A stretch of DNA of 64,000 nucleotides from Azospirillum sp. TSO22-1. Lineage in GTDB: Bacteria; Pseudomonadota; Alphaproteobacteria; Azospirillales; Azospirillaceae. Location: positions 1 through 64,000 of the forward strand of contig NZ_LGQZ01000065.1 in assembly GCF_003116015.1 (NCBI RefSeq), given 5' to 3'. Below are positions 28,138 to 36,147 of the stretch, piece after piece. Position numbers and translations under genes: made by a program. Below the pieces are notes generated by a model, which made no database searches, had not been told where the DNA came from, and saw only the letters and a list, made by a program, of their open reading frames with translations. The stretch's first letter is position 1, and the number at the start of each line of letters is the position of its first letter.

Positions 28138-29127
28138 ATGCCCGAACACAAGAAGCCGCTGGTCGTCGTCACGCGCAAGCTGCCGGACGTCATCGAGACC
28201 CGGATGATGGAGCTGTTCGACACCCGGTTGAGCCCCGACGACGACCCGATGACGCAGCAGCAGCTCATCGACGCCGTCAGGCTGGCCGACGTGCTGGTGC
28301 CGACGGTGACCGACCGCATCGACCGCGCCGTCATCGAGGCGGCGGGGCCTCAGTTGAAATTGATCGCCTCCTTCGGCACCGGCGTCGACCACATCGACAA
28401 CAAGGCGGCGCGCGAGCGCGGCATCGTCGTCACCAACACGCCGGGGGTCCTCACCGAGGACACCGCCGACATGACCATGGCGCTGATCCTCGCCGTGGCG
28501 CGGCGCCTCGCCGAGGGCGAGCGTCTGGTGCGCTCCGGCCAGTGGAAGGGCTGGGGGCCGACAACCATGCTCGGCCACCGCATCTGGGGCAAGCGGCTGG
28601 GCATCCTGGGCATGGGCCGCATCGGCCAGGCGGTGGCGCGGCGCGCGCGCGCCTTCGGCATGTCGATCCATTACCACAACCGCCGCCGCCTGCACCCGGA
28701 CATCGAGAACGAGCTGGAGGCGACCTACTGGGAGAGCCTGGACCAGATGCTCTCGCGGATGGACGTCATCTCGATCAACTGCCCGCACACGCCGGCCACC
28801 TACCACCTGCTGTCCGAGCGCCGGCTGAAGCTGCTGCGGCCGCACTGCTACATCGTCAACACCTCGCGCGGCGAGGTGATCGACGAGAACGCGCTGACCC
28901 GCATGCTGGCGAAGGGCGAGCTGGCCGGCGCCGGGCTGGACGTGTTCGAGCACGAGCCGGCGGTGAACCCGAAGCTGATCAAGCTCGACAACGTGGTGCT
29001 GCTGCCGCACATGGGCTCGGCCACCATCGAGGGCCGCATCGACATGGGCGAGAAGGTCATCGTCAACATCAAGACCTTCATCGACGGCCACAAGCCGCCG
29101 GATCGGGTGCTGGAGGGCTTGGTCTGA
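28138..29127 (+). CDS. D-2-hydroxyacid dehydrogenase (glyoxylate reductase/D-glycerate dehydrogenase-like)
   Basis: A 329-residue NAD(P)-dependent enzyme. The Rossmann motif is RLGILGMGRIGQAVARRA, the substrate-binding loop is SFGTGVDHID, and the catalytic Arg and His are in VNTSRGEVIDE and LLPHMGSAT. This fits glyoxylate/hydroxypyruvate reductases, which reduce glyoxylate to glycolate or hydroxypyruvate to D-glycerate. GGGGGAG lies 8 bases or so upstream of the chosen ATG. The stop codon TGA overlaps the proposed CTG start of the glycosyltransferase gene, so the two are probably translated as a coupled pair, although no shared pathway is evident. Confidence 0.88.
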   Translation: MPEHKKPLVVVTRKLPDVIETRMMELFDTRLSPDDDPMTQQQLIDAVRLADVLVPTVTDRIDRAVIEAAGPQLKLIASFGTGVDHIDNKAARERGIVVTNTPGVLTEDTADMTMALILAVARRLAEGERLVRSGQWKGWGPTTMLGHRIWGKRLGILGMGRIGQAVARRARAFGMSIHYHNRRRLHPDIENELEATYWESLDQMLSRMDVISINCPHTPATYHLLSERRLKLLRPHCYIVNTSRGEVIDENALTRMLAKGELAGAGLDVFEHEPAVNPKLIKLDNVVLLPHMGSATIEGRIDMGEKVIVNIKTFIDGHKPPDRVLEGLV

Positions 29128-29909
29128 CATCCGGCACCGCCATCTCCGTCATCATCCCCGCCTACGACGCGGCGTCCTGCATCGGCAAGGCGATCGCCAG
29201 CGTCCGGCTGGCGGTGGCCTTCGCGGCGGGGACGGAGTGGCCGGTGACGGCCGAGGTGGTCGTCGTGGACGACGCCTCCAGCGACGCCACGGCGGTTCTG
29301 GCCGAGGCGTTCGCCACCCCCGACTGTCCGGTGCGCGTCGTCCGCCACGCCGCGAACCAGGGGGCCGGAGCGGCGCGCAACACCGGTGTGGACGCGGCGG
29401 TGCACGATATCCTGTGTTTCCTCGATTCCGACGACGTGTACCTGGCGCCGCACCTCGCGGCGGTCGCCGCCGCCTTCGCGCAGCGGCCGGAGATCGACTT
29501 CGTCAGCACCCGCTTCCAGACCAGCCGGCCGATCCACCCGAGCTGGATCCCCGGCGTCTCCGCGGCCTCGTCCCTGACGCTCGGCATCCGCAAGGCGGCG
29601 CATGAGCGGCTGGGGGGCTTCCCGCCGTTCCGCTTCTATGAGGACGTGGTCTACCGCCGTCTCGCCGACCGCTTCCTGACCGGCTGGTATGTCGAGAACG
29701 AGACGGTGGTCTACATGTGGCGGCCGGGAAACTCCTTCGACCGCCAGCTCGCGGCGTTCGAGCAGCCGATGCCGGAGAGCGGCTCCGGCCCGGCCGAGGG
29801 GCCGCCGGCGCACGTGTGGGAGGAGTTCAAGCGGCGGGTGGAAGCGCTTTCCGCGGGACACGTGCCCCCACCCCTGACCCCTCTCCCGCTTCGCAGGGGA
29901 GGGGAATAA
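29124..29909 (+). CDS. Family 2 glycosyltransferase with apparent CTG start
   Basis: A 261-residue GT-A-fold protein. It begins AISVIIPAYDAASCIGKAI, has VVVVDDASSDATA, the metal-binding DxD-like FLDSDDVYLAP and a late FYEDVVYRRLADRF with the ED catalytic-type pair. It would transfer a sugar from a nucleotide donor; acceptor and pathway are unknown. No ATG, GTG or TTG lies in frame between the upstream gene and the first conserved strand. CTG at 29124 overlaps the preceding TGA, with GGAGGG six bases upstream, and is the best start. The last 14 residues (PPPLTPLPLRRGGE) are encoded by a palindromic repeat and look like an acquired tail. Confidence 0.75.
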   Translation: MTSGTAISVIIPAYDAASCIGKAIASVRLAVAFAAGTEWPVTAEVVVVDDASSDATAVLAEAFATPDCPVRVVRHAANQGAGAARNTGVDAAVHDILCFLDSDDVYLAPHLAAVAAAFAQRPEIDFVSTRFQTSRPIHPSWIPGVSAASSLTLGIRKAAHERLGGFPPFRFYEDVVYRRLADRFLTGWYVENETVVYMWRPGNSFDRQLAAFEQPMPESGSGPAEGPPAHVWEEFKRRVEALSAGHVPPPLTPLPLRRGGE

Positions 29910-29951
29910 GGCTCCCTCCCCTGCGAAGCGGGAGAGGGTTGGGGTGGGGGC
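29864..29951. repeat. C-run/G-run palindromic element, full copy overlapping a gene end
   Basis: Inverted arms of the form GCCCCCACCCCTGACCC-CTCTCCCGCTTCGCAGGGGA and its near-complement, ending GGGTTGGGGTGGGGGC, flank a short centre (GGGAATAAGGCTCCC). It matches the copies at 47974 and 52486. Its left arm is translated as the last 14 codons of the glycosyltransferase, and the TAA stop lies in the centre. Confidence 0.88.
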
Positions 29952-29957
29952 AATACC

Positions 29958-32654
29958 TCACACCGCCGCCCGCGCCTTCTCCAGGTCGATCTTCACCTCC
30001 ACCACGCCCGGCTCGTCGAGGTTCTCCTTGCGCACGAAGCCCAGCGCCCGGCACATGCCGAGCATGTTGGTGTTCTCGCGCAGCACCTCGCCGTACACCT
30101 CCTTGATGCCGCGCGAGCGGGCGTAGTCGAGGATCTTGCTCATCAGCAGGAATCCCAGCCCCTGGCCCTTCATGTCCGAGCGCACCATCACCGCGTACTC
30201 GGCGCGCTGGTTGTCGGGGTCGGCGGTGATGCGGACCACGCCGTACATGATGGTCTTGCCGGTCTCCGGGTCGGGGCCGACGGCGACCAGGCCCATCTCG
30301 CGGTCGTAGTCGATCTGCGTCAGCCGCGCCGCCGCCTGATGCGACAGCCGTTTGAGAGGCGCGAAGAAGCGCAGCCGCAGATCCTCCGGCGTCTGGTTGG
30401 CGACCATGTGGTGCACCAGCGGCTCGTCCTCCGGCAGGATCGGGCGGACGAAGAACTGCCGGCCGTCCTTGATCCGGATGTCGCCCTCCAGCGACTTCGG
30501 GTAGGGGCGGATGGCGAGGCGCTTGGCGCCCGGCAGCTCCGGCACCGCGATGCGGATCGCGGCGTCGAGCGCCAGCACCCCCTCGTGGTCGGCGAGCAGC
30601 GGGTTGACGTCCAGCTCGGCGATCTCCGGGAAATCGACGATCAGCTGCGAGATCTTGTTGAGCGTCAGCGCCACCGCGTCGATGTCCACCGCCTTCATCG
30701 AGCGGTAGCCCTGCAGCCGCCGCCAGATGCGCGTGCGCCCCATCAGCTCGGTGGCGAGGCGCATGTTCAGGGGCGGCAGCGCCAGCGCGTAGTCCTCCAC
30801 CACCTCCACCCCGATGCCGCCCTCGCCGAACAGCAGGACCGGGCCGAACAGCTCGTTCTCGGTCATGCCGACGATGAGTTCGTAGGCGTCGGGGCGGACC
30901 GCCATCTCCTGCACGGTGAAGCCCTCGATGGCGGCGTCGGGGGCGAGCGCGCGCACGCGGGCCAGCATCGCCTCGGCCTCGACGCGCACTTCCGAACCGT
31001 CGGTCAGGTGCAGCGCCACCCCGCCGACGTCCGACTTGTGCGAGATGTCCGGCGACAGGATCTTCAGCGCCACCGGGCCGCCGATCGCCTCGGCGCAGCG
31101 CGCGGCCTCCTCCGGCGTCTCGGCGCGGCGGGTGTCGACCACCGGGATGTTGTAGGCGGCGAGCACGCGCTTGGCCTCGTACTCGGTCAGCCAGTCGCGC
31201 TTCTCGGCGATGGCGCGGGCGATGATCTTGCGCACCATGATGCCGTCCGGCGCGAAGTCGTTCGGCACCGACGGCGGCGTCTCCATCAGCAGTTCCTGGT
31301 TCCGCCGGTACTCGACCAGGTGCATGAACGCCTTCACCGCGTGGCTCGGCGTGTCGTAGGTGGGGACGCGGTTGCCGGCGAAGCGCCGGCGCGCCTCGGC
31401 GGCCGAGGTGTCGCCCAGCCAGCTGGTCAGCACCGGGTGGCGGCGGCCGGTCGCCTTGTGGATCGTCTCGACGACGGCCTGCGCCACCGCCGTCGAATCG
31501 GTGGTGGCGTTCGGGCAGTTCAGCACCAGGATGGCGTCGTTGCCGGTGTCGGCGAGCAGCGCCTCCAGCGCGTCGGCGTAACGCTTGGGCGGCGCGTCGG
31601 CGCCGATGCGCAGCGGGTTGCCGCGCGGCGCCGTGGAGGCGCCGAGCGCCGCGTCCAGCTTGGCCTGCGTCTCCTCCGACAGCGCGGCCAGCCGGCCGCC
31701 GGCCTTGACCAGGCTGTCGGTGGCCATCACGCCCATGCCGCCGCCGTTGGTCAGGATCATCAGCCGGTCGCCGGAGATCGCCGGCACGCCGGTGGCCAGC
31801 GTGTTCACCGCGTCGAACAGCTCGTCCAGCTCATCGACGCGCAGCAGGCCGGCGCGGCGGAAGGCGGCGTCGTAGACGGCGTCCGACACCGCGAGCGCCC
31901 CGGTGTGTGAGCTGGCGGCCTCGATCGCCTCCTCCGAGCGGCCGGCCTTGATGACGATGACCGGCTTCTGGCGGGCGGCCGAGCGGGCGGCCGACATGAA
32001 CTTGCGCGCGTCGTTGATCGATTCGATGTACAGCAGGATGGCCCGCACCCCGCCGTCGGCGGCCAGATAGTCCAGCAGGTCGCCGAAATCGACGTCCGCC
32101 TTCTCGCCCAGCGAGATCAGGTGCGAGAAGCCGATGCCGCGCGCCGTCGCCCAATCGACGATGGAGGTCACCACCATCGACGACTGCGCCACCAGCGCCA
32201 CGTCGCCCTTCTTCGGCGACACCGGGCCGAAGCTGGCGTTCAGCCCGCGCCCCGGCACCATGGCGCCCAGGCTGTTGGGGCCGAGCAGGCGGATCAGGTG
32301 CGGGCTGGCCGCCTCGTAGACCTTCCGCATCTGCTCCGGCGTGAAGCCGCCGGAGAGCACCATCGCCGCCTTGGTGCCCTTCTGGCCGAGCTGCTCCAGG
32401 ATGCCGGGCACCTGGTCGGCCGGGTTGCAGATCACCGCGAGGTCGGGGGTGATCGGCAGGTCGGCGATGGTCTTGTAGGTCAGCACCCCCTCGACCGCGC
32501 GTTCGGTGGGGCTCACCGGCATGATCGGGCCGTCGAAGCCGGCGTGGAACAGGTTGCGCGCCACCAGCGCGCCGATCGTGCCCGCCTTGCGGCTGGCCCC
32601 GACCAGCGCGATGGAGGCGGGCTTGAACATGCGGTCGAGGTTGCGAACGGTCAT
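29958..32654 (-). CDS. Acetate-CoA ligase (ADP-forming)-like / GNAT fusion protein (Pat family)
   Basis: An 898-residue cytoplasmic protein. Domains in order: CoA-binding (about 8-130, SIALVGASRKAGTIGALVAR), succinyl-CoA-ligase-like (about 150-450), ATP-grasp (about 490-700, ALKILSPDISHKSDVGGVAL), and a C-terminal GNAT acetyltransferase (about 725-890, MKGQGLGFLLMSKILDYARS). This is the architecture of protein lysine acetyltransferases such as PatZ, which acetylate and silence acetyl-CoA synthetase. Unlike my recollection of E. coli PatZ, the segment EAASSHTGALAVSD keeps the histidine (about His250) that is phosphorylated in ADP-forming acyl-CoA synthetases, so ligase activity may persist. 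The start MTVRNLDRMF was chosen by family resemblance. Confidence 0.87.
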   Translation of the reverse strand: MTVRNLDRMFKPASIALVGASRKAGTIGALVARNLFHAGFDGPIMPVSPTERAVEGVLTYKTIADLPITPDLAVICNPADQVPGILEQLGQKGTKAAMVLSGGFTPEQMRKVYEAASPHLIRLLGPNSLGAMVPGRGLNASFGPVSPKKGDVALVAQSSMVVTSIVDWATARGIGFSHLISLGEKADVDFGDLLDYLAADGGVRAILLYIESINDARKFMSAARSAARQKPVIVIKAGRSEEAIEAASSHTGALAVSDAVYDAAFRRAGLLRVDELDELFDAVNTLATGVPAISGDRLMILTNGGGMGVMATDSLVKAGGRLAALSEETQAKLDAALGASTAPRGNPLRIGADAPPKRYADALEALLADTGNDAILVLNCPNATTDSTAVAQAVVETIHKATGRRHPVLTSWLGDTSAAEARRRFAGNRVPTYDTPSHAVKAFMHLVEYRRNQELLMETPPSVPNDFAPDGIMVRKIIARAIAEKRDWLTEYEAKRVLAAYNIPVVDTRRAETPEEAARCAEAIGGPVALKILSPDISHKSDVGGVALHLTDGSEVRVEAEAMLARVRALAPDAAIEGFTVQEMAVRPDAYELIVGMTENELFGPVLLFGEGGIGVEVVEDYALALPPLNMRLATELMGRTRIWRRLQGYRSMKAVDIDAVALTLNKISQLIVDFPEIAELDVNPLLADHEGVLALDAAIRIAVPELPGAKRLAIRPYPKSLEGDIRIKDGRQFFVRPILPEDEPLVHHMVANQTPEDLRLRFFAPLKRLSHQAAARLTQIDYDREMGLVAVGPDPETGKTIMYGVVRITADPDNQRAEYAVMVRSDMKGQGLGFLLMSKILDYARSRGIKEVYGEVLRENTNMLGMCRALGFVRKENLDEPGVVEVKIDLEKARAAV

Positions 32655-32952
32655 GACCGGTTCCGATCTGGCGTGGGTAAGCGGGTTGACGGATGCGGCA
32701 ACAGGGGTGGACCCGATACCATACCCCCGTAAACGCGACCAAACGCCGCTCATGTTGCGCTGCACACGAATCCTAGCCGTTTTTGCGGCCGGGTGCGACA
32801 GTGTGAATCAGTCGCAATCCGTTGCGGAAAGCCTTGATCCAAAGCAATTGTTGTTCAAGCGGAATGGATGAATCGCAAAGGTTTTTCGTGGAACGCTTCT
32901 CCCACGTCCCCTGTTTGCGCCCTGAAGGCATATAGCAAAGGGGGATCGACGG

Positions 32953-33120
32953 ATGGATCACGACTACCTGCGCCACACGCTGGACTGCCTGGAAGAGGCG
33001 CAAGCGGCCCTGCATCTCGCCCAGCGCCGGGGGCAGATCGAGCGCAAGGACGAAGCCAAGCTGATCCGCTGTCTCGACACCCTCACCGAGGATCTCAGCC
33101 GGGTGCAGCAGACGCACTGA
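32953..33120 (+). CDS. Small helical hypothetical protein
   Basis: A 55-residue open frame starting at ATG with AAAGGGGGA upstream at good spacing: MDHDYLRHTLDCLEEAQAAL, then HLAQRRGQIERKDEAKLIRC and a final LDTLTEDLSRVQQTH. The pattern of charged and hydrophobic residues predicts two helices forming a hairpin. Third-position base use is coding-like. No family is recognised. It lies alone between the divergent large acetyltransferase gene, 298 bases upstream, and the convergent macro-domain gene, 10 bases downstream. Confidence 0.6.
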   Translation: MDHDYLRHTLDCLEEAQAALHLAQRRGQIERKDEAKLIRCLDTLTEDLSRVQQTH

Positions 33121-33130
33121 GCGCGGGGGT

Positions 33131-33652
33131 TCAGCGCCCGGCCAGCTCCGCCCGGTACAGCGCCGCCGTCTCCGCGTCGAAGCAGACGAAGCGCACGTCG
33201 GCGACCGCGTCGTCCCTGGACAGCTCGTCCAGCGCCGCGGCCACGGCGATGCGCACCGCGCGGTCCTTGGGAAAGCCGTAGATGCCCGTGCTGATCGCCG
33301 GGAAGGCGAGGCTCGCCAGGCCGTGCCGGCGGGCGAGCGCGAAGGCGGTGCGGTAGCAGGATTCCAGCAGGGAATCCTCGTTCGCCGCGCCGCCGCGCCA
33401 CACTGGGCCGACGGCGTGGATGATCCACGGGGCGGGCAGGCGGTGGCCGCGGGTGATCCGGCACTCGCCGGTCGGGCAGCCGCCGATCTGGTCCAGCTCG
33501 GCCTGCAGCCCGGGGCCGGCGGCGGCGTGGATCGCGCCGTCGACGCCGCCGCCGCGCTTCAGGGCGCTGTTGGCGGCGTTGACGACCGCGTCCACGGCGA
33601 CCCGCGTGAGGTCGCCTTCGACGACGCTCACCCGGGTCGCCGCGGGGCTCAT
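33131..33652 (-). CDS. Macro-domain protein (O-acetyl-ADP-ribose deacetylase-like)
   Basis: A 173-residue macro domain. The ADP-ribose-binding motifs are clear: VDAVVNAANSALKRGGGVDG (catalytic Asn and Asp region), IHAAAGPGLQAEL, and the LAFPAISTGIYGFPKDRA phosphate-binding loop. Such enzymes remove ADP-ribose from acetyl groups or proteins, and the YmdB branch acts on O-acetyl-ADP-ribose. Its ATG overlaps the ppa stop by one base (TGATG), so it is translationally coupled to inorganic pyrophosphatase. Confidence 0.88.
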   Translation of the reverse strand: MSPAATRVSVVEGDLTRVAVDAVVNAANSALKRGGGVDGAIHAAAGPGLQAELDQIGGCPTGECRITRGHRLPAPWIIHAVGPVWRGGAANEDSLLESCYRTAFALARRHGLASLAFPAISTGIYGFPKDRAVRIAVAAALDELSRDDAVADVRFVCFDAETAALYRAELAGR

Positions 33653-34209
33653 CAGACCACGGGCCCCGGCTTGCCCTTGTTCTCGGCGACGGCGCGCTCC
33701 AGCCCCTCGACGACCAGACGCGCGGCCTCCTCGGCGTCGCCCCAGCGGATGATCTTCACCCACTTGCCCTTCTCCAGGTCCTTGTAGTGCTGGAAGAAGT
33801 GGGCGATCTGCTCGGTCAGGATCGACGGCAGGTCGGAGTAGTTCTTCACGTCGCTGTAGAACGGGTGCAGCTTGTCCACCGGAACGGCAAGCAGCTTCTC
33901 GTCCAGGCCGGCCTCGTCCTCCATGATCAGCACGCCGATCGGGCGCGAGCGCAGGACCGCGCCGGGGATCACCGAGTGGCGGCCGATGACGCAGACGTCC
34001 ACCGGGTCGCCGTCGCCCGACAGCGTGTGCGGGATGAAGCCGTAGTTGCAGGGGTAGTACATCGCCGTGTGCATGAAGCGGTCGACGAAGACGGCACCCG
34101 AATCCTTGTCGACTTCGTACTTGACCGGCTCACCGCGCAACGGGATCTCGATGACCACGTTCACGTCCCACGGCGGCGCCTTGCCCGCCGGAACCTTGCT
34201 CAGATCCAT
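33652..34209 (-). CDS. ppa: Inorganic pyrophosphatase
   Basis: A 185-residue family I soluble pyrophosphatase that hydrolyses PPi to 2 Pi and so drives biosynthetic reactions. The metal-binding signature GDGDPVDVCVIG with its three Asp residues is intact. Other family residues are in VVIEIPLRGEPVKYEVDKD and FMHTAMYYPCNYGFIPHT, and C-terminal Lys/Tyr positions are in HFFQHYKDLEKGKWVKI. It is the first gene of a two-gene unit with the macro-domain gene and diverges from the binding-protein gene at 34357. Confidence 0.95.
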   Translation of the reverse strand: MDLSKVPAGKAPPWDVNVVIEIPLRGEPVKYEVDKDSGAVFVDRFMHTAMYYPCNYGFIPHTLSGDGDPVDVCVIGRHSVIPGAVLRSRPIGVLIMEDEAGLDEKLLAVPVDKLHPFYSDVKNYSDLPSILTEQIAHFFQHYKDLEKGKWVKIIRWGDAEEAARLVVEGLERAVAENKGKPGPVV

Positions 34210-34356
34210 AGAACGGTCCCTTGTCTTTGTATTGCCCGGGATGACCGGCCGAAAGGCCTATGTCCCCGGCGCCCATGGCGGCGGAGTTTAGGCGGATCAT
34301 CCGCGGAGTCCAAGGTGCTTGCGCAAATTTTGCTGCACTGCGACAGTCGGTGTGCC

Positions 34357-36141
34357 ATGCGAACTATCCTTGCCGCCCTGATCCTCGTCGCCTCCGCCCT
34401 GCCGGCCGCGGCCGAGCCCGCCCACGGCATCGCCATGCACGGCGATCTCAAGTACCCGGCGGGCTTCAAGCACTACGACTACGTCAACCCCGACGCGTCG
34501 CGCGGCGGCACGCTGCGCCAGGCGGTGGTCGGCACCTTCGACACGCTGAACCCGTACATCGTCAAGGGCATCCCGCCCTCGGGCCTGAGCGCCGTGTACG
34601 AGACGCTGCTGGCCCGCGCGCAGGACGAGCCGTTCTCGCTCTACGGCCTGCTGGCGGAGAGCGTGGAGGTGCCGGACGACCGCTCCTCGGTGGTGTTCCG
34701 CCTGAACCCGAAGGCGCGCTGGCACGACGGCACGCCGGTGACCGCCGACGACGTGCTGTTCTCCTACGAGGTGCAGCGGCAGTACGGCACGCCGAACCGC
34801 CGGCTGTTCTACGCCAAGGTGGCGCTGGCCGAGAAGCTGGACGGGCGCACCGTCCGCTTCGCCTTCCTGCGCGAGCCGGACGGCGGCATCGACCGCGAGA
34901 TGCCCATGCTGATGGGCCTCTTGGGCGTGCAGCAGAAGGCATGGTGGCAGGGCCGCACCTTCGACCGCACGACGCTGGACCCGCCGCCGGGCAGCGGCCC
35001 GTACCGCATCAGGCAGGTCGAGCCGGGGCGCCGCATCGTCTATGAGCGGGCGGCCGACTACTGGGGCCGCGATCTGCCGGTGCGGCGCGGGCAGAACAAT
35101 TTCGACGCGCTGGTCTACGACTACTACCGCGACGACACGGTGGCGCTGGAGGCGTTCAAGGCGGGCCAAGCCGACGTGCGGCGCGAGTCGGAGCCCGGCA
35201 AGTGGGCCACCGGCTACGAGGGGCCGGCGCTGCGCGCGGGGAAGATCGTCCTGGAGGAGCTGGCGACCGGCCGGCCGGAGTACGCGCGCGGCTTCATCCT
35301 CAACGCCCGCCGGCCGCTGTTCCGCGACCGCAAGGTGCGGCAGGCGCTGGGCTACGCGGTGGACTTCGCGTGGATCAACCGCACCCACTACCACGGCGCG
35401 CTGAAGCGGACGGCGAGCTTCTACCCGAACTCGGCGCTGGCGGCGACCGGGCTGCCCGGGCCGGACGAGCTGAAGGTGCTGGAACCGTTCCGCCCGATCC
35501 TGCCGCCGGAGGTGTTCACCACCGCCTTCACCCTGCCGCAGACCGACGGCAGCGGCCCCTACGCCAGCCGCGCCAACCAGCGCGAGGCGCTGCGCCTGCT
35601 CGCCGAGGCCGGCTGGACGATCCAGAACGGCAAGCTGCTGAACGGCGCCGGGCGGCCCTTCGTCTTCGAGATCCTGCTCGGCGACCCGGCCGACGAGCGC
35701 CCGGCGCTGGAGTTCGCCCGCGGGCTGGAGCGGCTGGGGATCACCGCCAAGGTGCGCACGGTGGACAGCGCGCAGTTCCAGGCGCGGCTGGACGAGTACG
35801 ACTACGACGTGGTGTCGCGCTGGTGGTCGTCGACGCTGTCGCCGGGCAACGAACAGGTCTACTACTACGGCTCCAAGGCGGCGGACACGCCGGGCACCCG
35901 CAACTACGCCGGCATCAAGGACCCGGCGGTGGACGCGCTTGCCGCCTCCATCGCCTCGGCCCGCACCCGGCCGGAGCTGGAGGCGCGCGTCAAGGCGCTG
36001 GACCGGGTGCTGCTGTGGGGCTTCTACATGGTGCCGCTGTTCCACTCCCCCGTCGACCGCATCGCCCGCTGGAGCGGCGTGCAGCGCCCGCCGCTCACCC
36101 CGGTGTACGGCGCGATGACCGAGACGTGGTGGCGGGAGTAG
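34357..36141 (+). CDS. Extracellular solute-binding protein family 5 (oligopeptide-type)
   Basis: A 594-residue periplasmic protein with a Sec signal (MRTILAALILVASALPAAAE). The family 5 hallmark is present as RLNPKARWHDGTPVTADDVLFSYE, and the C-terminal domain contains RGFILNARRPLFRDRKVRQA followed by LGYAVDF. The long form with HGIAMHGDLKYPAGFKHYDY near the N-terminus resembles YejA-type binding proteins for peptides such as microcin C. No ABC permease or ATPase genes follow, so the transporter must be encoded elsewhere. The ligand is unknown. Confidence 0.87.
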   Translation: MRTILAALILVASALPAAAEPAHGIAMHGDLKYPAGFKHYDYVNPDASRGGTLRQAVVGTFDTLNPYIVKGIPPSGLSAVYETLLARAQDEPFSLYGLLAESVEVPDDRSSVVFRLNPKARWHDGTPVTADDVLFSYEVQRQYGTPNRRLFYAKVALAEKLDGRTVRFAFLREPDGGIDREMPMLMGLLGVQQKAWWQGRTFDRTTLDPPPGSGPYRIRQVEPGRRIVYERAADYWGRDLPVRRGQNNFDALVYDYYRDDTVALEAFKAGQADVRRESEPGKWATGYEGPALRAGKIVLEELATGRPEYARGFILNARRPLFRDRKVRQALGYAVDFAWINRTHYHGALKRTASFYPNSALAATGLPGPDELKVLEPFRPILPPEVFTTAFTLPQTDGSGPYASRANQREALRLLAEAGWTIQNGKLLNGAGRPFVFEILLGDPADERPALEFARGLERLGITAKVRTVDSAQFQARLDEYDYDVVSRWWSSTLSPGNEQVYYYGSKAADTPGTRNYAGIKDPAVDALAASIASARTRPELEARVKALDRVLLWGFYMVPLFHSPVDRIARWSGVQRPPLTPVYGAMTETWWRE

Positions 36142-36147
36142 CTCCCG

